A stretch of DNA of 64,000 bases from Burkholderia arboris (GCF_902499125.1 NZ_CABVPX010000002.1:62001-126000); one strand, 5' to 3'; counted from the stretch's first letter, positions 30,114-39,493 are shown. The notes: generated by a model not told the origin, from the letters alone. Translations and numbers: made by a program.

Positions 30114-30137
30114 GGCGCAGGCGGTCCGGCCTGCGCC
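30114..30137 (-). promoter_or_regulatory. Hairpin between permease and binding-protein genes
   Basis: Perfect 9-bp GC-rich arms (30114-30122 and 30129-30137) have a six-base loop in the 83-bp gap. A stem here could protect the downstream binding-protein mRNA from 5' decay. Confidence 0.45.
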
Positions 30138-30162
30138 GCAAGGTGGAATCGACGGGAAGGGA

Positions 30163-31200
30163 TCAGGTGCGCGCGGAATCGCGCTGGCGATAGCGATCGA
30201 GCGCAACGGCGCCGATGATCACGAGCCCCTTGATGATGTACTGCCAGATGTCGGACACGCCGAGCAGCACGAGGCCGTTCGTCAGGACGGCGATGATCAG
30301 CGCGCCGATCAGCGTGCCGACGATCGAGCCGACGCCGCCGACGAAGCTCGTGCCGCCGAGGATCACCGCGGCGATCGCGTCGAGTTCGTAGGACTGGCCG
30401 AGCTGCAGGCCGTTGGCCGCATAGAGCCGCGCGGCCGACATCACCGCGCCGAGGCCGGCCAGCAGCCCCGACGCCGCATAGACGAACATCTGGATCGCCC
30501 GCACGTTGATGCCCGACAGGCGTGCGGCTTCCGGATTGCCGCCGACCGAATAGATCCGCATCCCGAGCACCGTGCGGCGCAGGATGAACCACGAGATCGC
30601 GATCACCGCGCATGCGATCACGACGAGCCACGGCACGCCGAGGATCGAGCCGTTGCCGATGAACGCGAACGGCAGTTGCGGATTGAACACGGTCGTGTCG
30701 TTGCCGATCAGGCGCGCGACGCCGCGCACGGCCGTCATCGCGCCGAGCGTGACGATGAACGGCGGCAGGCGCAGGAACGAGATCAGCCCGCCGTTGATTG
30801 CGCCGAACACGAGGCCGACGACGAGTGCGAACGGCACGCCGAGCCAGCCCCAGCCGGGAATCGTCGACGCGAGCAGCGCGGCGACGGCCGCAGCGGCGAG
30901 CACCGAGCCGACCGACAGGTCGATGCCGCCCGTCAGGATCACGAAGGTCATGCCGGCCGCGAGCACGATGTTGATCGATGCCTGCTGCGTGACGATCGAC
31001 AGGTTCTGCAGCGTGAAGAAGCCGTCGGTCAGGAAGCCGAAGCCGACGCACAGGATCAGCAGCACCGGCAGCATGCCGGCCGTGCGGATCAGCGATTGCA
31101 TGCGGGCGCGATGATCGGCGCCGCGCATCAGGGGCGTACGGTTGGCCACCGGATGGGCCGTCGCGGAAGCGAGGTTCCGCTGCTTGGTCGGGTTGATCAT
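30163..31200 (-). CDS. Sugar ABC transporter permease (RbsC/FrcC type)
   Basis: A 345-residue inner-membrane protein with 8-10 hydrophobic segments, the BPD_transp_2 pattern GGIDLSVGSVLAAAAV and the late motif NGLVLLGVSDIWQYIIKGLVII typical of ribose/xylose/fructose permeases. A single gene serves as a homodimer in this class. It sits between the ATPase gene (41 bp away) and the binding protein in a five-gene operon. Confidence 0.92.
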   Translation of the reverse strand: MINPTKQRNLASATAHPVANRTPLMRGADHRARMQSLIRTAGMLPVLLILCVGFGFLTDGFFTLQNLSIVTQQASINIVLAAGMTFVILTGGIDLSVGSVLAAAAVAALLASTIPGWGWLGVPFALVVGLVFGAINGGLISFLRLPPFIVTLGAMTAVRGVARLIGNDTTVFNPQLPFAFIGNGSILGVPWLVVIACAVIAISWFILRRTVLGMRIYSVGGNPEAARLSGINVRAIQMFVYAASGLLAGLGAVMSAARLYAANGLQLGQSYELDAIAAVILGGTSFVGGVGSIVGTLIGALIIAVLTNGLVLLGVSDIWQYIIKGLVIIGAVALDRYRQRDSART

Positions 31201-31240
31201 TTCGGTAACCTGAATGTAAGAGTGAAATGAAGGGGCGGGC

Positions 31241-32794
31241 TCAGTGCGCGTCCGCGAGTTCGGCCTGCGAGCCGGTGGCGAGCGCGATGATCGCTTCCTG
31301 CGTGATGGGCGTGTGCGTGTGGCCGCCGAGTTCGCCTGCGATCTCGCCTTCGCGCATCACGAGCACGCGATCCGCGACGCCGATGATTTCCGGAAGCTCG
31401 CTCGAGATCACGATCACACCCACGCCGGCACGGGCCAGTTCGTTGATGATCCGGTAGATCTCGGATTTCGCGCCGATGTCGACGCCGCGCGTCGGTTCGT
31501 CGAGGATCAGCACGCGCGGCTTCGTCTCGAGCAGCCGCGACAGCAGCACTTTCTGCTGGTTGCCGCCGGACAGCGCGCCGACGTTGACGTTCGCGTGGGG
31601 GACGCGGATCGACAACGACGCGATCGCGTCGCGCGCACGTTCGGCGCCGCGTGCGAGGTCGAGTGCGCCGAGCCGGGCGTCACGGTTGCATACCGAGATG
31701 TTGATGTTGTCGCGCACGCTCATGTCGAGGAACAGGCCCTGGCGCTTGCGGTCCTCGGTCAGGTAGACGAGCCCCGCGTCGATCGCGTCGCGCGGCGAGT
31801 GTGCGCCGAACGTGCGGTCGCCCAGCTTCACGTCGCCGCGCACGCGCGGTTCGGCGCCGAAGATCAGCCGCGCGAGTTCCGTGCGGCCCGCGCCGACGAG
31901 CCCCGCGACGCCGAGTACTTCGCCGGTGTGCAGGTCGAGGCTGCAGCCGCGCACGCGTGCGCCGTCGGCGATGTCGCGGACCGACAGCAGCAGGTGGCCG
32001 GGGTCGTACTGCGCGTGCTCCTTCTTGTAGAAGCCGGAAATGTCGCGGCCGACCATCATCGCGACGAGCCGATCGGCCGACAGCGAGGCGCGTTCGAGCG
32101 TACCGACGTACGCGCCGTCGCGCAGTACCGACACGCGGTCGGACAGTTCGTAGATCTCCGCCATCCGGTGACTGATGTAGATGATCGCGAGGCCTTCCTC
32201 GCGCAACTGGCGGATCAGGCTGAACAGGTGTTCCGTCTCGCGCGACGACAGCGGAGTGGTCGGTTCGTCCATCACAAGGATGCGGGCGCGGGTGTGCACG
32301 GCGCGCGCGATTTCGACGAGCTGCTGTTCGGCGATCGACAGCGTATCGACGAGCGTGTCGGGCCCGAACGGCGCACCCAGGCGCGCGAGCACGTCCTGGC
32401 AGCCGCGCGCCATCGCCGCGCGGTCGATCGTGCCCCAGCGCCGGTTGCCGCGCCGCAGTTCGCGGCCGATGTAGATGTTTTCCGCGACGGTCAGGTTCGG
32501 CGACAGGCACAGCTCCTGGTAGATCACCGCGACGCCGGCATCGCGCGCGGCGAGCGGGCTGTCGATGTCGATGCGTTCGCCGTCGATCAGGATCTCGCCG
32601 CCGGCATCGGCGCGATACGCGCCCGACAGGATCTTCATCAACGTCGATTTGCCCGCGCCGTTCTCGCCCATCAGCGAATGGATCTCGCCGGGATAGACGG
32701 TCAGGCTGACGTTGTCGAGCGCGCGTACGGCCGGGAACGTCTTGCTGATCCCGCGCATCTCGAGCAAAGGACGGGGCGACTCAGATCGCGACAT
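31241..32794 (-). CDS. Sugar ABC transporter ATPase (tandem-domain, RbsA/FrcA type)
   Basis: A 517-residue protein with two ABC domains. The first has Walker [10 protein letters not shown], a degenerate signature region ([14 protein letters not shown]) and Walker [16 protein letters not shown]. The second has a weak P-loop (GLVGAGRTE), signature [13 protein letters not shown] and [12 protein letters not shown]. This is the normal layout of carbohydrate uptake CUT2 ATPases. Its start overlaps the last 14 bases of the ROK repressor gene, which implies translational coupling. Confidence 0.93.
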   Translation of the reverse strand: MSRSESPRPLLEMRGISKTFPAVRALDNVSLTVYPGEIHSLMGENGAGKSTLMKILSGAYRADAGGEILIDGERIDIDSPLAARDAGVAVIYQELCLSPNLTVAENIYIGRELRRGNRRWGTIDRAAMARGCQDVLARLGAPFGPDTLVDTLSIAEQQLVEIARAVHTRARILVMDEPTTPLSSRETEHLFSLIRQLREEGLAIIYISHRMAEIYELSDRVSVLRDGAYVGTLERASLSADRLVAMMVGRDISGFYKKEHAQYDPGHLLLSVRDIADGARVRGCSLDLHTGEVLGVAGLVGAGRTELARLIFGAEPRVRGDVKLGDRTFGAHSPRDAIDAGLVYLTEDRKRQGLFLDMSVRDNINISVCNRDARLGALDLARGAERARDAIASLSIRVPHANVNVGALSGGNQQKVLLSRLLETKPRVLILDEPTRGVDIGAKSEIYRIINELARAGVGVIVISSELPEIIGVADRVLVMREGEIAGELGGHTHTPITQEAIIALATGSQAELADAH

Positions 32795-34028
32795 GGTTGA
32801 CCTCCTGCGAGTCGGTGCGGGCGCCCTTGAGGATGCCGGCCCGCGGGGAGAAGTTGAAGAACATCGGCAGCGTGGCCGCGCCGATCGCGCCGGCGTCGGC
32901 ACCGAACGTACCGCGTACGAGCGTCGGCGTGCCGCGCGCTTCGGGCGCGGTGGCGACCAGCGCCGAGCGCAGGCGCGTCGTGACCGCGTCGAGCAGGCCC
33001 GCATCGGTGTCGGCGTCGAGCACGACCACCGGCGCATCGACCACGCACAGCACCGCGCGCAACGCGGGCGCAAGCGCGTCGACGCAATCGTCGATCCATT
33101 CGTCGACGGCCGGCAGGCCGCGGGCGATGCATGCTTCGAGATCGGCGCGGTTGTCGACCGTCTCGCCGTGATGGCGCAGATGGCGCACGAGTGCATGCAG
33201 CGACGCGCGCGCGAGCAGGATGTCCCACGGGCCGCGCGGCGGCGGTGCGGAGGCGAGCCGGCTCGGCGGTACCGGAATCACGGCGATGTCGCCCGCATTG
33301 CCGGTCACGCCGCGCAGGCAGTCGCCATCGATCGCGATGCCGCCGCCGATCGCCGGCCCGATGAACAGGTAGACGAAATCGTCGCACTGCCGGCCGTATC
33401 CGTAGAACAGTTCGGCGATCGCGGCCGCGTTGCCGTCGTTTTCGCCGAAGACCGGCAGCGACAGCGTGCGGCCGAGGTCGGCCGCGAAATCGACGTCTTC
33501 CCATGTACGGAACGTGTCGGGCGCGAGGCCCAGCTCGCGCATCCACGCGCCGAGGTTGTAGGGCTGCGCGACGCCGATGCCGGTCAGGCGCGCGCGTTCA
33601 TGGTCGGGGAGCAGGGCCTGCATCGCGCCGATGTCGTGACGCACGATTTCGAGCACGTCGGCGGGGGGCGGCAGCAGCGTGTCGTGCGAGCGTCGGCCGA
33701 GCACGTCGCCTGCAAAGTTGACGAGCGCGGTCTCGATGCGCATCCGGTCGAGATGGACGCCGATGCCGAACGCGCCGCGCGGGTCGAGGCGGATCAACGA
33801 GGCGGGCTGGCCGCGCTGGCCTTCGGTGCGGCCAGCGAATTCGATCAGCTTCGCGTCGGCGAGCGATTCGATGATGCTGCCGACCGCCGTGCCCGTCATG
33901 TTCGCGAGACGGGCGAGGTCGGCCTTCGACGCGCTGCCCACGCGGCGCAGCGTCTTCAGCAGCAGGCGCTCGTTGTAACGGCGCACGTTGGCCGAATTGC
34001 TTCCCTGGCCGAAGTGCGGGCTTCTCAT
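32781..34028 (-). CDS. ROK-family transcriptional repressor of the sugar operon
   Basis: A 415-residue ROK regulator. An N-terminal winged helix ([38 protein letters not shown]) precedes an actin-like sugar-binding domain with [18 protein letters not shown] and [14 protein letters not shown]. The typical ROK zinc-binding cysteine cluster is not evident. The start at 34028 has AAGGAG about 7 bases upstream; the ATG at 34043 has none. As first gene of the operon, with a palindrome over its promoter, it probably represses itself and the transporter until the sugar binds. Confidence 0.9.
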   Translation of the reverse strand: MRSPHFGQGSNSANVRRYNERLLLKTLRRVGSASKADLARLANMTGTAVGSIIESLADAKLIEFAGRTEGQRGQPASLIRLDPRGAFGIGVHLDRMRIETALVNFAGDVLGRRSHDTLLPPPADVLEIVRHDIGAMQALLPDHERARLTGIGVAQPYNLGAWMRELGLAPDTFRTWEDVDFAADLGRTLSLPVFGENDGNAAAIAELFYGYGRQCDDFVYLFIGPAIGGGIAIDGDCLRGVTGNAGDIAVIPVPPSRLASAPPPRGPWDILLARASLHALVRHLRHHGETVDNRADLEACIARGLPAVDEWIDDCVDALAPALRAVLCVVDAPVVVLDADTDAGLLDAVTTRLRSALVATAPEARGTPTLVRGTFGADAGAIGAATLPMFFNFSPRAGILKGARTDSQEVNHVAI

Positions 34029-34064
34029 GGCGTCTCCTTCCATGTCGCACCGCTTGGCGGCGCA

Positions 34065-34114
34065 TTAAATAAATCACGTTGATTTATTTAACCGCGTGAG
34101 CGCCGGCATGTCAG
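34065..34114 (-). promoter_or_regulatory. Promoter and ROK operator of the sugar operon
   Basis: A perfect inverted repeat (TTAAATAAATC at 34065-34075, GATTTATTTAA at 34081-34091, spacer ACGTT) resembles NagC/Mlc/XylR-type ROK operators. On the minus strand a -35 CTGACA (34114-34109) and a -10 TTAAAT (34091-34086) are 17 bp apart, so the distal operator arm covers the -10. This is a textbook arrangement for repression. The remaining bases up to about 34390 show no gene. Confidence 0.75.
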
Positions 34115-34391
34115 CCTAGGGAAATCCCGGTTTTGTCTTGTGACGGGGAGGGTACGTGCCGGCATGGGGAACCGGGGATCGATCGCGAGTGCCTGGAAAT
34201 CGGGAAATGTGGCATTCGTCTGATGAGCCGGGATGGACCAGCACGCCACGATTTCCCGCGGGATTGCACGTATCGCCGTAACCCGCACGAGGCGAAGCCC
34301 GGCGGTGCGGGATCGTACGGTTCGGAATCGCTCTTGAACATCCGGCATGGTGCGATCGGGATCGCGCCGTGTCTTCTTCCGCGAGAAACCC

Positions 34392-34913
34392 ATGCAACGC
34401 ACGACACGACCTTCAGTGTCGTTGCCTGATCGCTTGCCGGCAGCGAGCCGCTGCTGCTTTACACGACGACGGTCGTCGTCACCGGTGGCGAATCGGCGCA
34501 CGGCCGATCGTCCGGGCGCGCGCGTGGCATCGAGCGAACGCGAACTGTCGTTGCGTTTGCCGATGGAATTGGGTGGTGCGCGCGGCGGCACGAACCCGGA
34601 GCAGGTGTTTGCCGCCGGGTTTGCGGCATGTTTTCACGGTGCGCTGACGCTGGTCGCGATGAAGCACAGGATTCGCCTGCCGACGGATCTGGCGATCTCG
34701 GCGAGCGCAACGATTCAGCGCGATCCGTCGGATGGCCTGTTCGAGATCGAACTGGATGTCGAGGTCGGCATGCCGGGCGTCGATCTTGATGATCGCGCGT
34801 GCGCTGGTCGCGGAAACCGAAGCGGTATGTCCGTACGCGAAGATGGCGAGAGGCGGCATCCGGCACGCGGTGCGCGTGATCGGGGCGAGGTGCGATTCTG
34901 GCGCCGGAAATGA
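34392..34913 (+). pseudogene. ohr: Decayed organic hydroperoxide resistance gene (ohr)
   Basis: Three frames together spell an Ohr/OsmC protein. About 34445-34510 in one frame gives LLLYTTTVVVTGGESAHG. About 34520-34790 in a second gives ELGGARGGTNPEQVFAAGFAACFHGAL. About 34795-34880 in a third gives ARALVAETEAVCPYAKMARGG. Both redox cysteines (AACFHG, VCPYAK) survive. At least three frame changes, no start in the first frame after a TGA at 34427, and a last frame that runs into the tRNA terminator make it non-functional unless the sequence has errors. Intact Ohr proteins detoxify organic peroxides. No OhrR gene is nearby. Confidence 0.8.
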
Positions 34914-34943
34914 AAAAAGGCCGGCTAAAAGCCGGCCTTTTTT
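34913..34943 (-). terminator. Terminator of tRNA-Leu copy 1
   Basis: A fully complementary 8-bp GC stem with flanking A- and T-runs lies 10 bp beyond the tRNA 3' end. Confidence 0.9.
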
Positions 34944-34953
34944 CTCAATCGAG

Positions 34954-35040
34954 TGGTGCCCAGGAGAGGACTCGAACCTCCACGATGTTGCCACCGCTAG
35001 GACCTGAACCTAGTGCGTCTACCAATTCCGCCACCTGGGC
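34954..35040 (-). tRNA. tRNA-Leu (anticodon CAG), copy 1
   Basis: 87 nt with encoded CCA. The acceptor arms GCCCAGG and CCTGGGC pair perfectly. The long variable arm of class II tRNAs is present, and the anticodon loop TTCAGGT gives CAG, reading CUG, the main Leu codon of this GC-rich genome. It is identical to copies 2 and 3 as far as I can compare. Confidence 0.97.
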
Positions 35041-35077
35041 ACGTTTTGCAGTGAGCTGCTTGCTGCAAAGAAGGGAA

Positions 35078-35105
35078 ATTATAGCGCGTCTATCGAGGCT
35101 GTCAA
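35078..35105 (-). promoter_or_regulatory. Consensus promoter of tRNA-Leu copy 1
   Basis: On the minus strand, TTGACA (35105-35100) and TATAAT (35083-35078) are separated by 16 bp, both perfect matches to the sigma-70 consensus, 38 bp upstream of the tRNA. Confidence 0.9.
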
Positions 35106-35242
35106 CACTATTTGAGGTCGCGAACGAAAATAATTGGTCGGGCGTGTTCGGGCGGGGCGGGCAGTGCGTGCAAGCGCGTGGCGGCGAACGTAAGTCATCG
35201 ATGTCGGTGCGCGCATGCACATCGATTCCGGTGCCGGAAATG

Positions 35243-35273
35243 AAAAAAGGCCGGCTAGAAGCCGACCTTTTTT
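35243..35273 (-). terminator. Terminator of tRNA-Leu copy 2
   Basis: Same element as copy 1 but with one stem change that forms a G-U wobble in the minus-strand RNA (and a C-A mismatch on the other strand). This fits selection on the minus-strand transcript. Confidence 0.85.
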
Positions 35274-35283
35274 CTCAATCGAG

Positions 35284-35370
35284 TGGTGCCCAGGAGAGGA
35301 CTCGAACCTCCACGATGTTGCCACCGCTAGGACCTGAACCTAGTGCGTCTACCAATTCCGCCACCTGGGC
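35284..35370 (-). tRNA. tRNA-Leu (anticodon CAG), copy 2
   Basis: 87 nt, same sequence as copy 1, 330 bp away. It has its own promoter and terminator, so it is an independent transcription unit. Confidence 0.97.
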
Positions 35371-35401
35371 ACGTTTCGCTTGCTGCAGTGCGAAGACCGC
35401 T

Positions 35402-35429
35402 ATTCTAGCGTGTCGGCGGAGTCTGTCAA
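35402..35429 (-). promoter_or_regulatory. Promoter of tRNA-Leu copy 2
   Basis: TTGACA (35429-35424), 16-bp spacer, TAGAAT (35407-35402) on the minus strand. The leader to the tRNA differs from copies 1 and 3 and is about 7 bp shorter. Confidence 0.85.
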
Positions 35430-35480
35430 CACAATTTCATCCGAAGCGATAAAAATATGGCGCCCGTGCGTGGCGGGCCT

Positions 35481-36470
35481 TCATGCGTGGACCGGCTCCG
35501 CACGTTTCGCCGTGAAATTCCAGCGCTGCGCCTGGCCGGTATCGACGCGGGCGGGCAGCAGTCCGGCCGCGAGGAACGTGTCGGCGATCTTCTGCTGTTC
35601 GCCGAAGTTTTGCGCGGCCACGGCGCGGACGAGGTAGCTGCGTCGCGCGTTCGCGCGTGCGATCGTCGCAGCGTCGAGCCCCCAGATCGGCGCGAGCGTT
35701 TCCGCGGCCTCCTGCGGATGGTCGCGCAGCCACGTGCCGGCCTGCGACAACTGGTCGAACAGGATCTGGACGACGTCGGGCCGCGCAGCAGCGAAACTGC
35801 TCGATGCAAGGTAGTAGCGCTGGTACGACGCGAGTCCGTCGCCGTCGGCCAGAATCCGAACGTCGGGATTCCTGTCGACCGATGCGACATAAGGATCCCA
35901 GGTGATCCATGCGTCCACGCTGCCGCGCTCGAATGCGGCGCGGCCGTCTGCGGGTGTCAGGTAGTGGATCGCGGCATCGGCGGGCGCGAGTTTCGCGCGT
36001 GCGAGTGCGGCAAGCAGCAGGTAATGGCTGCCGGCCGCCTTCGTGACCGCGATGCGCTTGCCCTTGAGGTCGGCGAGAGTGCGCAGCGTGCTGTCCTGCT
36101 TGACGACGATCGCCTGTGCCTTCGGCGAAGGTGCTTCCTGCGCGACGTACACGAAGCGCGCATGTGCGGCTTGCGCAAAGACTGGAACCGTATCGGCCAC
36201 GTCGGCGCTGAAGTCGACGGCGCCGACGTTGAGTGCTTCGGTCAGCGGCAATCCGCTCGCGAATTCATGCCATGACACACGCAGGCCGAGCGGTGTCAGC
36301 GCCTGTTCGAGCGTGCCGCGTGTCTTCAGCAGCGTGATGAGCGTCGACGACTTCTGATAGCCGATGCGCAGGGCGGCAGGCGCATTTTCGGCGCGCACCC
36401 GGACGCCTGCGGCGGTGAGGCCTGCGGCCAGCATCGCGCGCGCGAACGCGCGGCGGTTCATCGACGTCAT
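35481..36470 (-). CDS. Orphan SsuA-like aliphatic sulfonate binding protein
   Basis: A 329-residue ABC substrate-binding protein of the SsuA/TauA/NMT1 type. The N-terminus MNRRAFARAMLAAG has an Arg-Arg pair like a Tat signal. Conserved blocks include LRIGYQKSSTLITLLKTRGTLEQAL, ALNVGAVDFSADVADTVPVFAQAA and VDAWITWDPYVA. It is isolated, with no permease or ATPase, between tRNA-Leu copies 2 and 3. The ssuDCB operon at 52686-55629 lacks an ssuA, so this protein may supply its substrate. The start at 36470 has GGAG eight bases upstream. Confidence 0.85.
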   Translation of the reverse strand: MTSMNRRAFARAMLAAGLTAAGVRVRAENAPAALRIGYQKSSTLITLLKTRGTLEQALTPLGLRVSWHEFASGLPLTEALNVGAVDFSADVADTVPVFAQAAHARFVYVAQEAPSPKAQAIVVKQDSTLRTLADLKGKRIAVTKAAGSHYLLLAALARAKLAPADAAIHYLTPADGRAAFERGSVDAWITWDPYVASVDRNPDVRILADGDGLASYQRYYLASSSFAAARPDVVQILFDQLSQAGTWLRDHPQEAAETLAPIWGLDAATIARANARRSYLVRAVAAQNFGEQQKIADTFLAAGLLPARVDTGQAQRWNFTAKRAEPVHA

Positions 36471-36616
36471 GAAGCGTGCTCCTCGTTGGATACGTTGCAA
36501 GCAAGGCGGCTAACGTAACAACGGGAAGGGCGATTGATAACCGATTAATTCTGCTATCGATCGGAACGGCGGACATAAGGCCGATGACGGCCGCATCGCG
36601 ATGCGGGCGCGGAAAT

Positions 36617-36646
36617 GAAAAAAGGCCGGCTAGAAGCCGACCTTTT
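36617..36646 (-). terminator. Terminator of tRNA-Leu copy 3
   Basis: Same stem as copy 2, including its wobble change, with a slightly shorter T-tract. Confidence 0.85.
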
Positions 36647-36657
36647 CAAAATACAGA

Positions 36658-36744
36658 TGGTGCCCAGGAGAGGACTCGAACCTCCACGATGTTGCCACCG
36701 CTAGGACCTGAACCTAGTGCGTCTACCAATTCCGCCACCTGGGC
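36658..36744 (-). tRNA. tRNA-Leu (anticodon CAG), copy 3
   Basis: 87 nt, same sequence as copies 1 and 2, 1374 bp from copy 2. The promoter-side flank matches copy 1, and the terminator side matches copy 2. Confidence 0.97.
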
Positions 36745-36781
36745 ACGTTTTGCAGTGAGCTGCTTGCTGCAAAGAAGCGAA

Positions 36782-36809
36782 ATTATAGCGCCCCAATTAT
36801 TCGTGTCAA
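36782..36809 (-). promoter_or_regulatory. Consensus promoter of tRNA-Leu copy 3
   Basis: TTGACA (36809-36804) and TATAAT (36787-36782) on the minus strand with a 16-bp spacer. The leader is nearly identical to that of copy 1. Confidence 0.9.
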
Positions 36810-36873
36810 CACTTTTTTGCGATGCATCGTAAACCGGCTGCCATCGCGCCTGCCGGCGGCATTCCCGTCATTT

Positions 36874-36897
36874 GGCGACACAGGCGGGTGATAGAAT
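36874..36897 (+). promoter_or_regulatory. Possible rnr promoter
   Basis: A TGATAGAAT extended -10 lies about 100 bp upstream of the RNase R gene, with a poorly spaced TTGGCG upstream. Weak evidence. Confidence 0.35.
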
Positions 36898-36994
36898 GGG
36901 CCGCCGCCGTCAATATAGAACTGTCTGACGGACACCTCTATGTTGATGCCGTGCACCATCAATCAACGCAACGAGAACAACCATCGACAAACCC

Positions 36995-39493
36995 TTGAGC
37001 AAATATCCGTACCCCATTCCGAGCCGTGAAGAAATTCTCGGCGTGCTGCGTACGAGCGACGCGCCGCTGGCCGCCAACGACATCGCCGAAGCACTGTCGA
37101 TCAAGCGTCAGGAGCGCGAGGGGTTCTTCCGGCGTGTCGCCGCGATGGAACGCGACGGCCAGATCCGCCTCGACAAGCGCGGCCATTACCAGTTGACTCA
37201 TCCGTCGAACTTCGTCGCCGGGCGCGTGCAGGGGCATCGCGACGGCTACGGGTTCGTGATCCGCGACGACGGTCAGGACGACCTGTTTTTGCCGAACGGC
37301 GAAATGCAGAAGGTGATGCACAACGATCGCGTGCTCGCGCGGATCGTCGGCTACGATCGCCGCGGTCGTCCGGAAGGGCATGTCGTCGAAGTCACCGAGC
37401 GCGCGAACAAGCGCGTGATCGGCCGTCTGCTCAACGAGAACGGCGCGCTGATCGTCGCGCCGGAAGACAAGCGCATCGGCCACGACATCCTGATCACGCA
37501 GAACGTGAAGAAGGCGAAGGTCGGTCAAGTCGTCGTCGTCGAGCTGACCGATTTCCCGAGCCGTCATTCGCAGCCGCTCGGCCGTGTCGTGGAAGTGCTC
37601 GGCGACATCGACGATCCGGGCATGGAAATCGAGATCGCGGTGCGCAAGTACGGCGTGCCGCACGAATTCAGCCAGCCGGCGCTCGACGAAGCCGCTGCGC
37701 TGCCCGACAAGGTGCGGCCGACCGACCTGCGTTTCCGCGTCGACCTGCGCGACGTGCCGCTCGTGACGATCGACGGCGAGGACGCCCGCGACTTCGACGA
37801 CGCCGTTTACTGCGAGCCGGTCAAGGTCGGCCGCGGCGACGGCTTCCGGCTGATCGTCGCGATCGCCGATGTGTCGCACTACGTACAGCCGGGCACCGGG
37901 CTCGATGCCGATGCGCTCGAGCGCAGCACGTCGGTGTATTTCCCGCGCCGCGTGATCCCGATGCTGCCGGAAAAACTGTCGAACGGCCTGTGCTCGCTGA
38001 ATCCGCACGTCGACCGCTGCGTGCTCGCGTGCGACATGGTGATCACCGCGCGCGGCGAGATCAAGGCGTACCAGTTCTATCCGGCCGTGATCCATTCGGC
38101 GGCGCGCCTGACGTACACCGAAGTCGCCGCCGTGCTGTCGAACACGAAGGGGCCGGAGGCCGCGCGTCGCGCCGATCTGCTGCCGCACCTGCAGGACCTG
38201 TACGGCGTCTACAAGTCGCTGTTCGCTGCACGCCAGAAGCGCGGTGCGATCGATTTCGACACGACCGAGACCTACATCGTCTGCAACTCGCAGGGCAAGA
38301 TCGAACAGATCGTGCCGCGCCAGCGCAACGATGCGCACAAGCTGATCGAGGAATGCATGCTGGCCGCGAACGTCTGCGCGGCCGATTTCCTGAAGCGCAA
38401 CAAGCATCCGGGCCTGTACCGCGTGCACGCGGGGCCGACGCCGGAGAAGCTCGAGAACCTGCGCGCCTTCCTGCGCGGGATGGGCCTGTCGCTCGGCGGC
38501 GGCGACAAGCCGCATGCGAGCGACTACGCGGCGCTGATGGCGCAGATCCGCGACCGGCCCGATGCGCAAATGCTGCAGCCGATGCTGCTGCGTTCGATGC
38601 AGCAGGCCGTCTACAGCCCGGACAATATCGGCCACTTCGGTCTCGCCTACGAGGCGTACGCGCACTTCACGAGCCCGATTCGCCGCTATCCCGACCTGCT
38701 CACGCACCGTGCGATCTACGCGATCCTGTCCGGCAAGAAGTACGTGCCGAAGGCGCCGGAAGGCTTCGAGTTGAACACGGCGCTGTCGCCGCGCGCGCGC
38801 GCAATGCAGCAGGCCGACGACGAATCGCGCGGCCGCTCGCGTTCGAACACGGCGATCTGGGAAGAGCTCGGCCTGCACTGCTCGGCGAACGAGCGTCGTG
38901 CGGACGAAGCGTCGCGTGACGTCGAAGCGTGGCTCAAGTGCTACTTCATGCGCGACAAGCTCGGCGAGGAGTACGGCGGGATGGTGAACGGCGTGACGTC
39001 GTTCGGCATCTTCGTGCAGCTCGACACGCTGTTCATCGAAGGGCTCGTGCATGTGACGGAACTCGGCTCGGACTACTTCCAGTACGACGAGATCAAGAAC
39101 GAGCTGCGCGGCGAACGAACGGGGATCCGCTATCGCCTGTCGGATCGCGTGCGCGTGCAGGTGAGCCGCGTCGATCTCGATGCGCGCAAGATCGATTTCC
39201 GTCTCGTGCGCGATACGCCGGTGAAGGCGCCGCGTCCGTCGCCTGCGCCGGCTGCCGCCGGCGCCGAGCGTAACGGCAGCGGTAACGGCAACGGTCCGCG
39301 CGTGCGCGCGCTGCCGCAGGCGGAGGAGTCCGCTCCGCGTCGCAAGAAGGCCGCGAGCGCGCCGAGCGTCGCGGTGAAGGACGCGCGCGCCGCGCGTTCC
39401 GCCGCGAAGAAGAAGGGCGGCGGCGGCGGCGGCGGTGGCGGTGCGCCGGCGAAGCCGACTGCGAAGAAGACGCACGCCCGCAAGAAGTATTGA
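36995..39493 (+). CDS. rnr: Ribonuclease R
   Basis: An 832-residue 3'-5' exoribonuclease. It has an N-terminal winged helix (SREEILGVLRTSDAPLAANDIA), cold-shock domains (to about 230), and an RNB catalytic domain with IDGEDARDFDD (residues 259-269, the Mg-binding aspartates). An S1 domain follows at about 640-725, then a Lys/Gly/Ala-rich basic tail (about 745-832). It degrades structured RNA and takes part in rRNA and tmRNA quality control. No in-frame ATG exists between an upstream TGA (36944) and the family sequence, so translation starts at TTG 36995 or possibly a non-canonical codon such as ATC at 36983. Confidence 0.95.
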   Translation: MSKYPYPIPSREEILGVLRTSDAPLAANDIAEALSIKRQEREGFFRRVAAMERDGQIRLDKRGHYQLTHPSNFVAGRVQGHRDGYGFVIRDDGQDDLFLPNGEMQKVMHNDRVLARIVGYDRRGRPEGHVVEVTERANKRVIGRLLNENGALIVAPEDKRIGHDILITQNVKKAKVGQVVVVELTDFPSRHSQPLGRVVEVLGDIDDPGMEIEIAVRKYGVPHEFSQPALDEAAALPDKVRPTDLRFRVDLRDVPLVTIDGEDARDFDDAVYCEPVKVGRGDGFRLIVAIADVSHYVQPGTGLDADALERSTSVYFPRRVIPMLPEKLSNGLCSLNPHVDRCVLACDMVITARGEIKAYQFYPAVIHSAARLTYTEVAAVLSNTKGPEAARRADLLPHLQDLYGVYKSLFAARQKRGAIDFDTTETYIVCNSQGKIEQIVPRQRNDAHKLIEECMLAANVCAADFLKRNKHPGLYRVHAGPTPEKLENLRAFLRGMGLSLGGGDKPHASDYAALMAQIRDRPDAQMLQPMLLRSMQQAVYSPDNIGHFGLAYEAYAHFTSPIRRYPDLLTHRAIYAILSGKKYVPKAPEGFELNTALSPRARAMQQADDESRGRSRSNTAIWEELGLHCSANERRADEASRDVEAWLKCYFMRDKLGEEYGGMVNGVTSFGIFVQLDTLFIEGLVHVTELGSDYFQYDEIKNELRGERTGIRYRLSDRVRVQVSRVDLDARKIDFRLVRDTPVKAPRPSPAPAAAGAERNGSGNGNGPRVRALPQAEESAPRRKKAASAPSVAVKDARAARSAAKKKGGGGGGGGGAPAKPTAKKTHARKKY

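Noticed and set aside
34133-34429. 98-residue frame between the ROK promoter and ohr remnant
   Set aside because: No ribosome site, no recognisable domain, composition of random high-GC DNA.
36459-36470. Start of the SsuA-like gene at the second ATG (36461)
   Set aside because: The GGAG eight bases upstream favours 36470; the difference is three residues.
34954-36744. tRNA-Leu repeats as attachment sites of an integrated element
   Set aside because: Repeats are whole tRNA genes with promoters, there is no integrase, and the only enclosed gene is an SsuA-like protein on the same strand.
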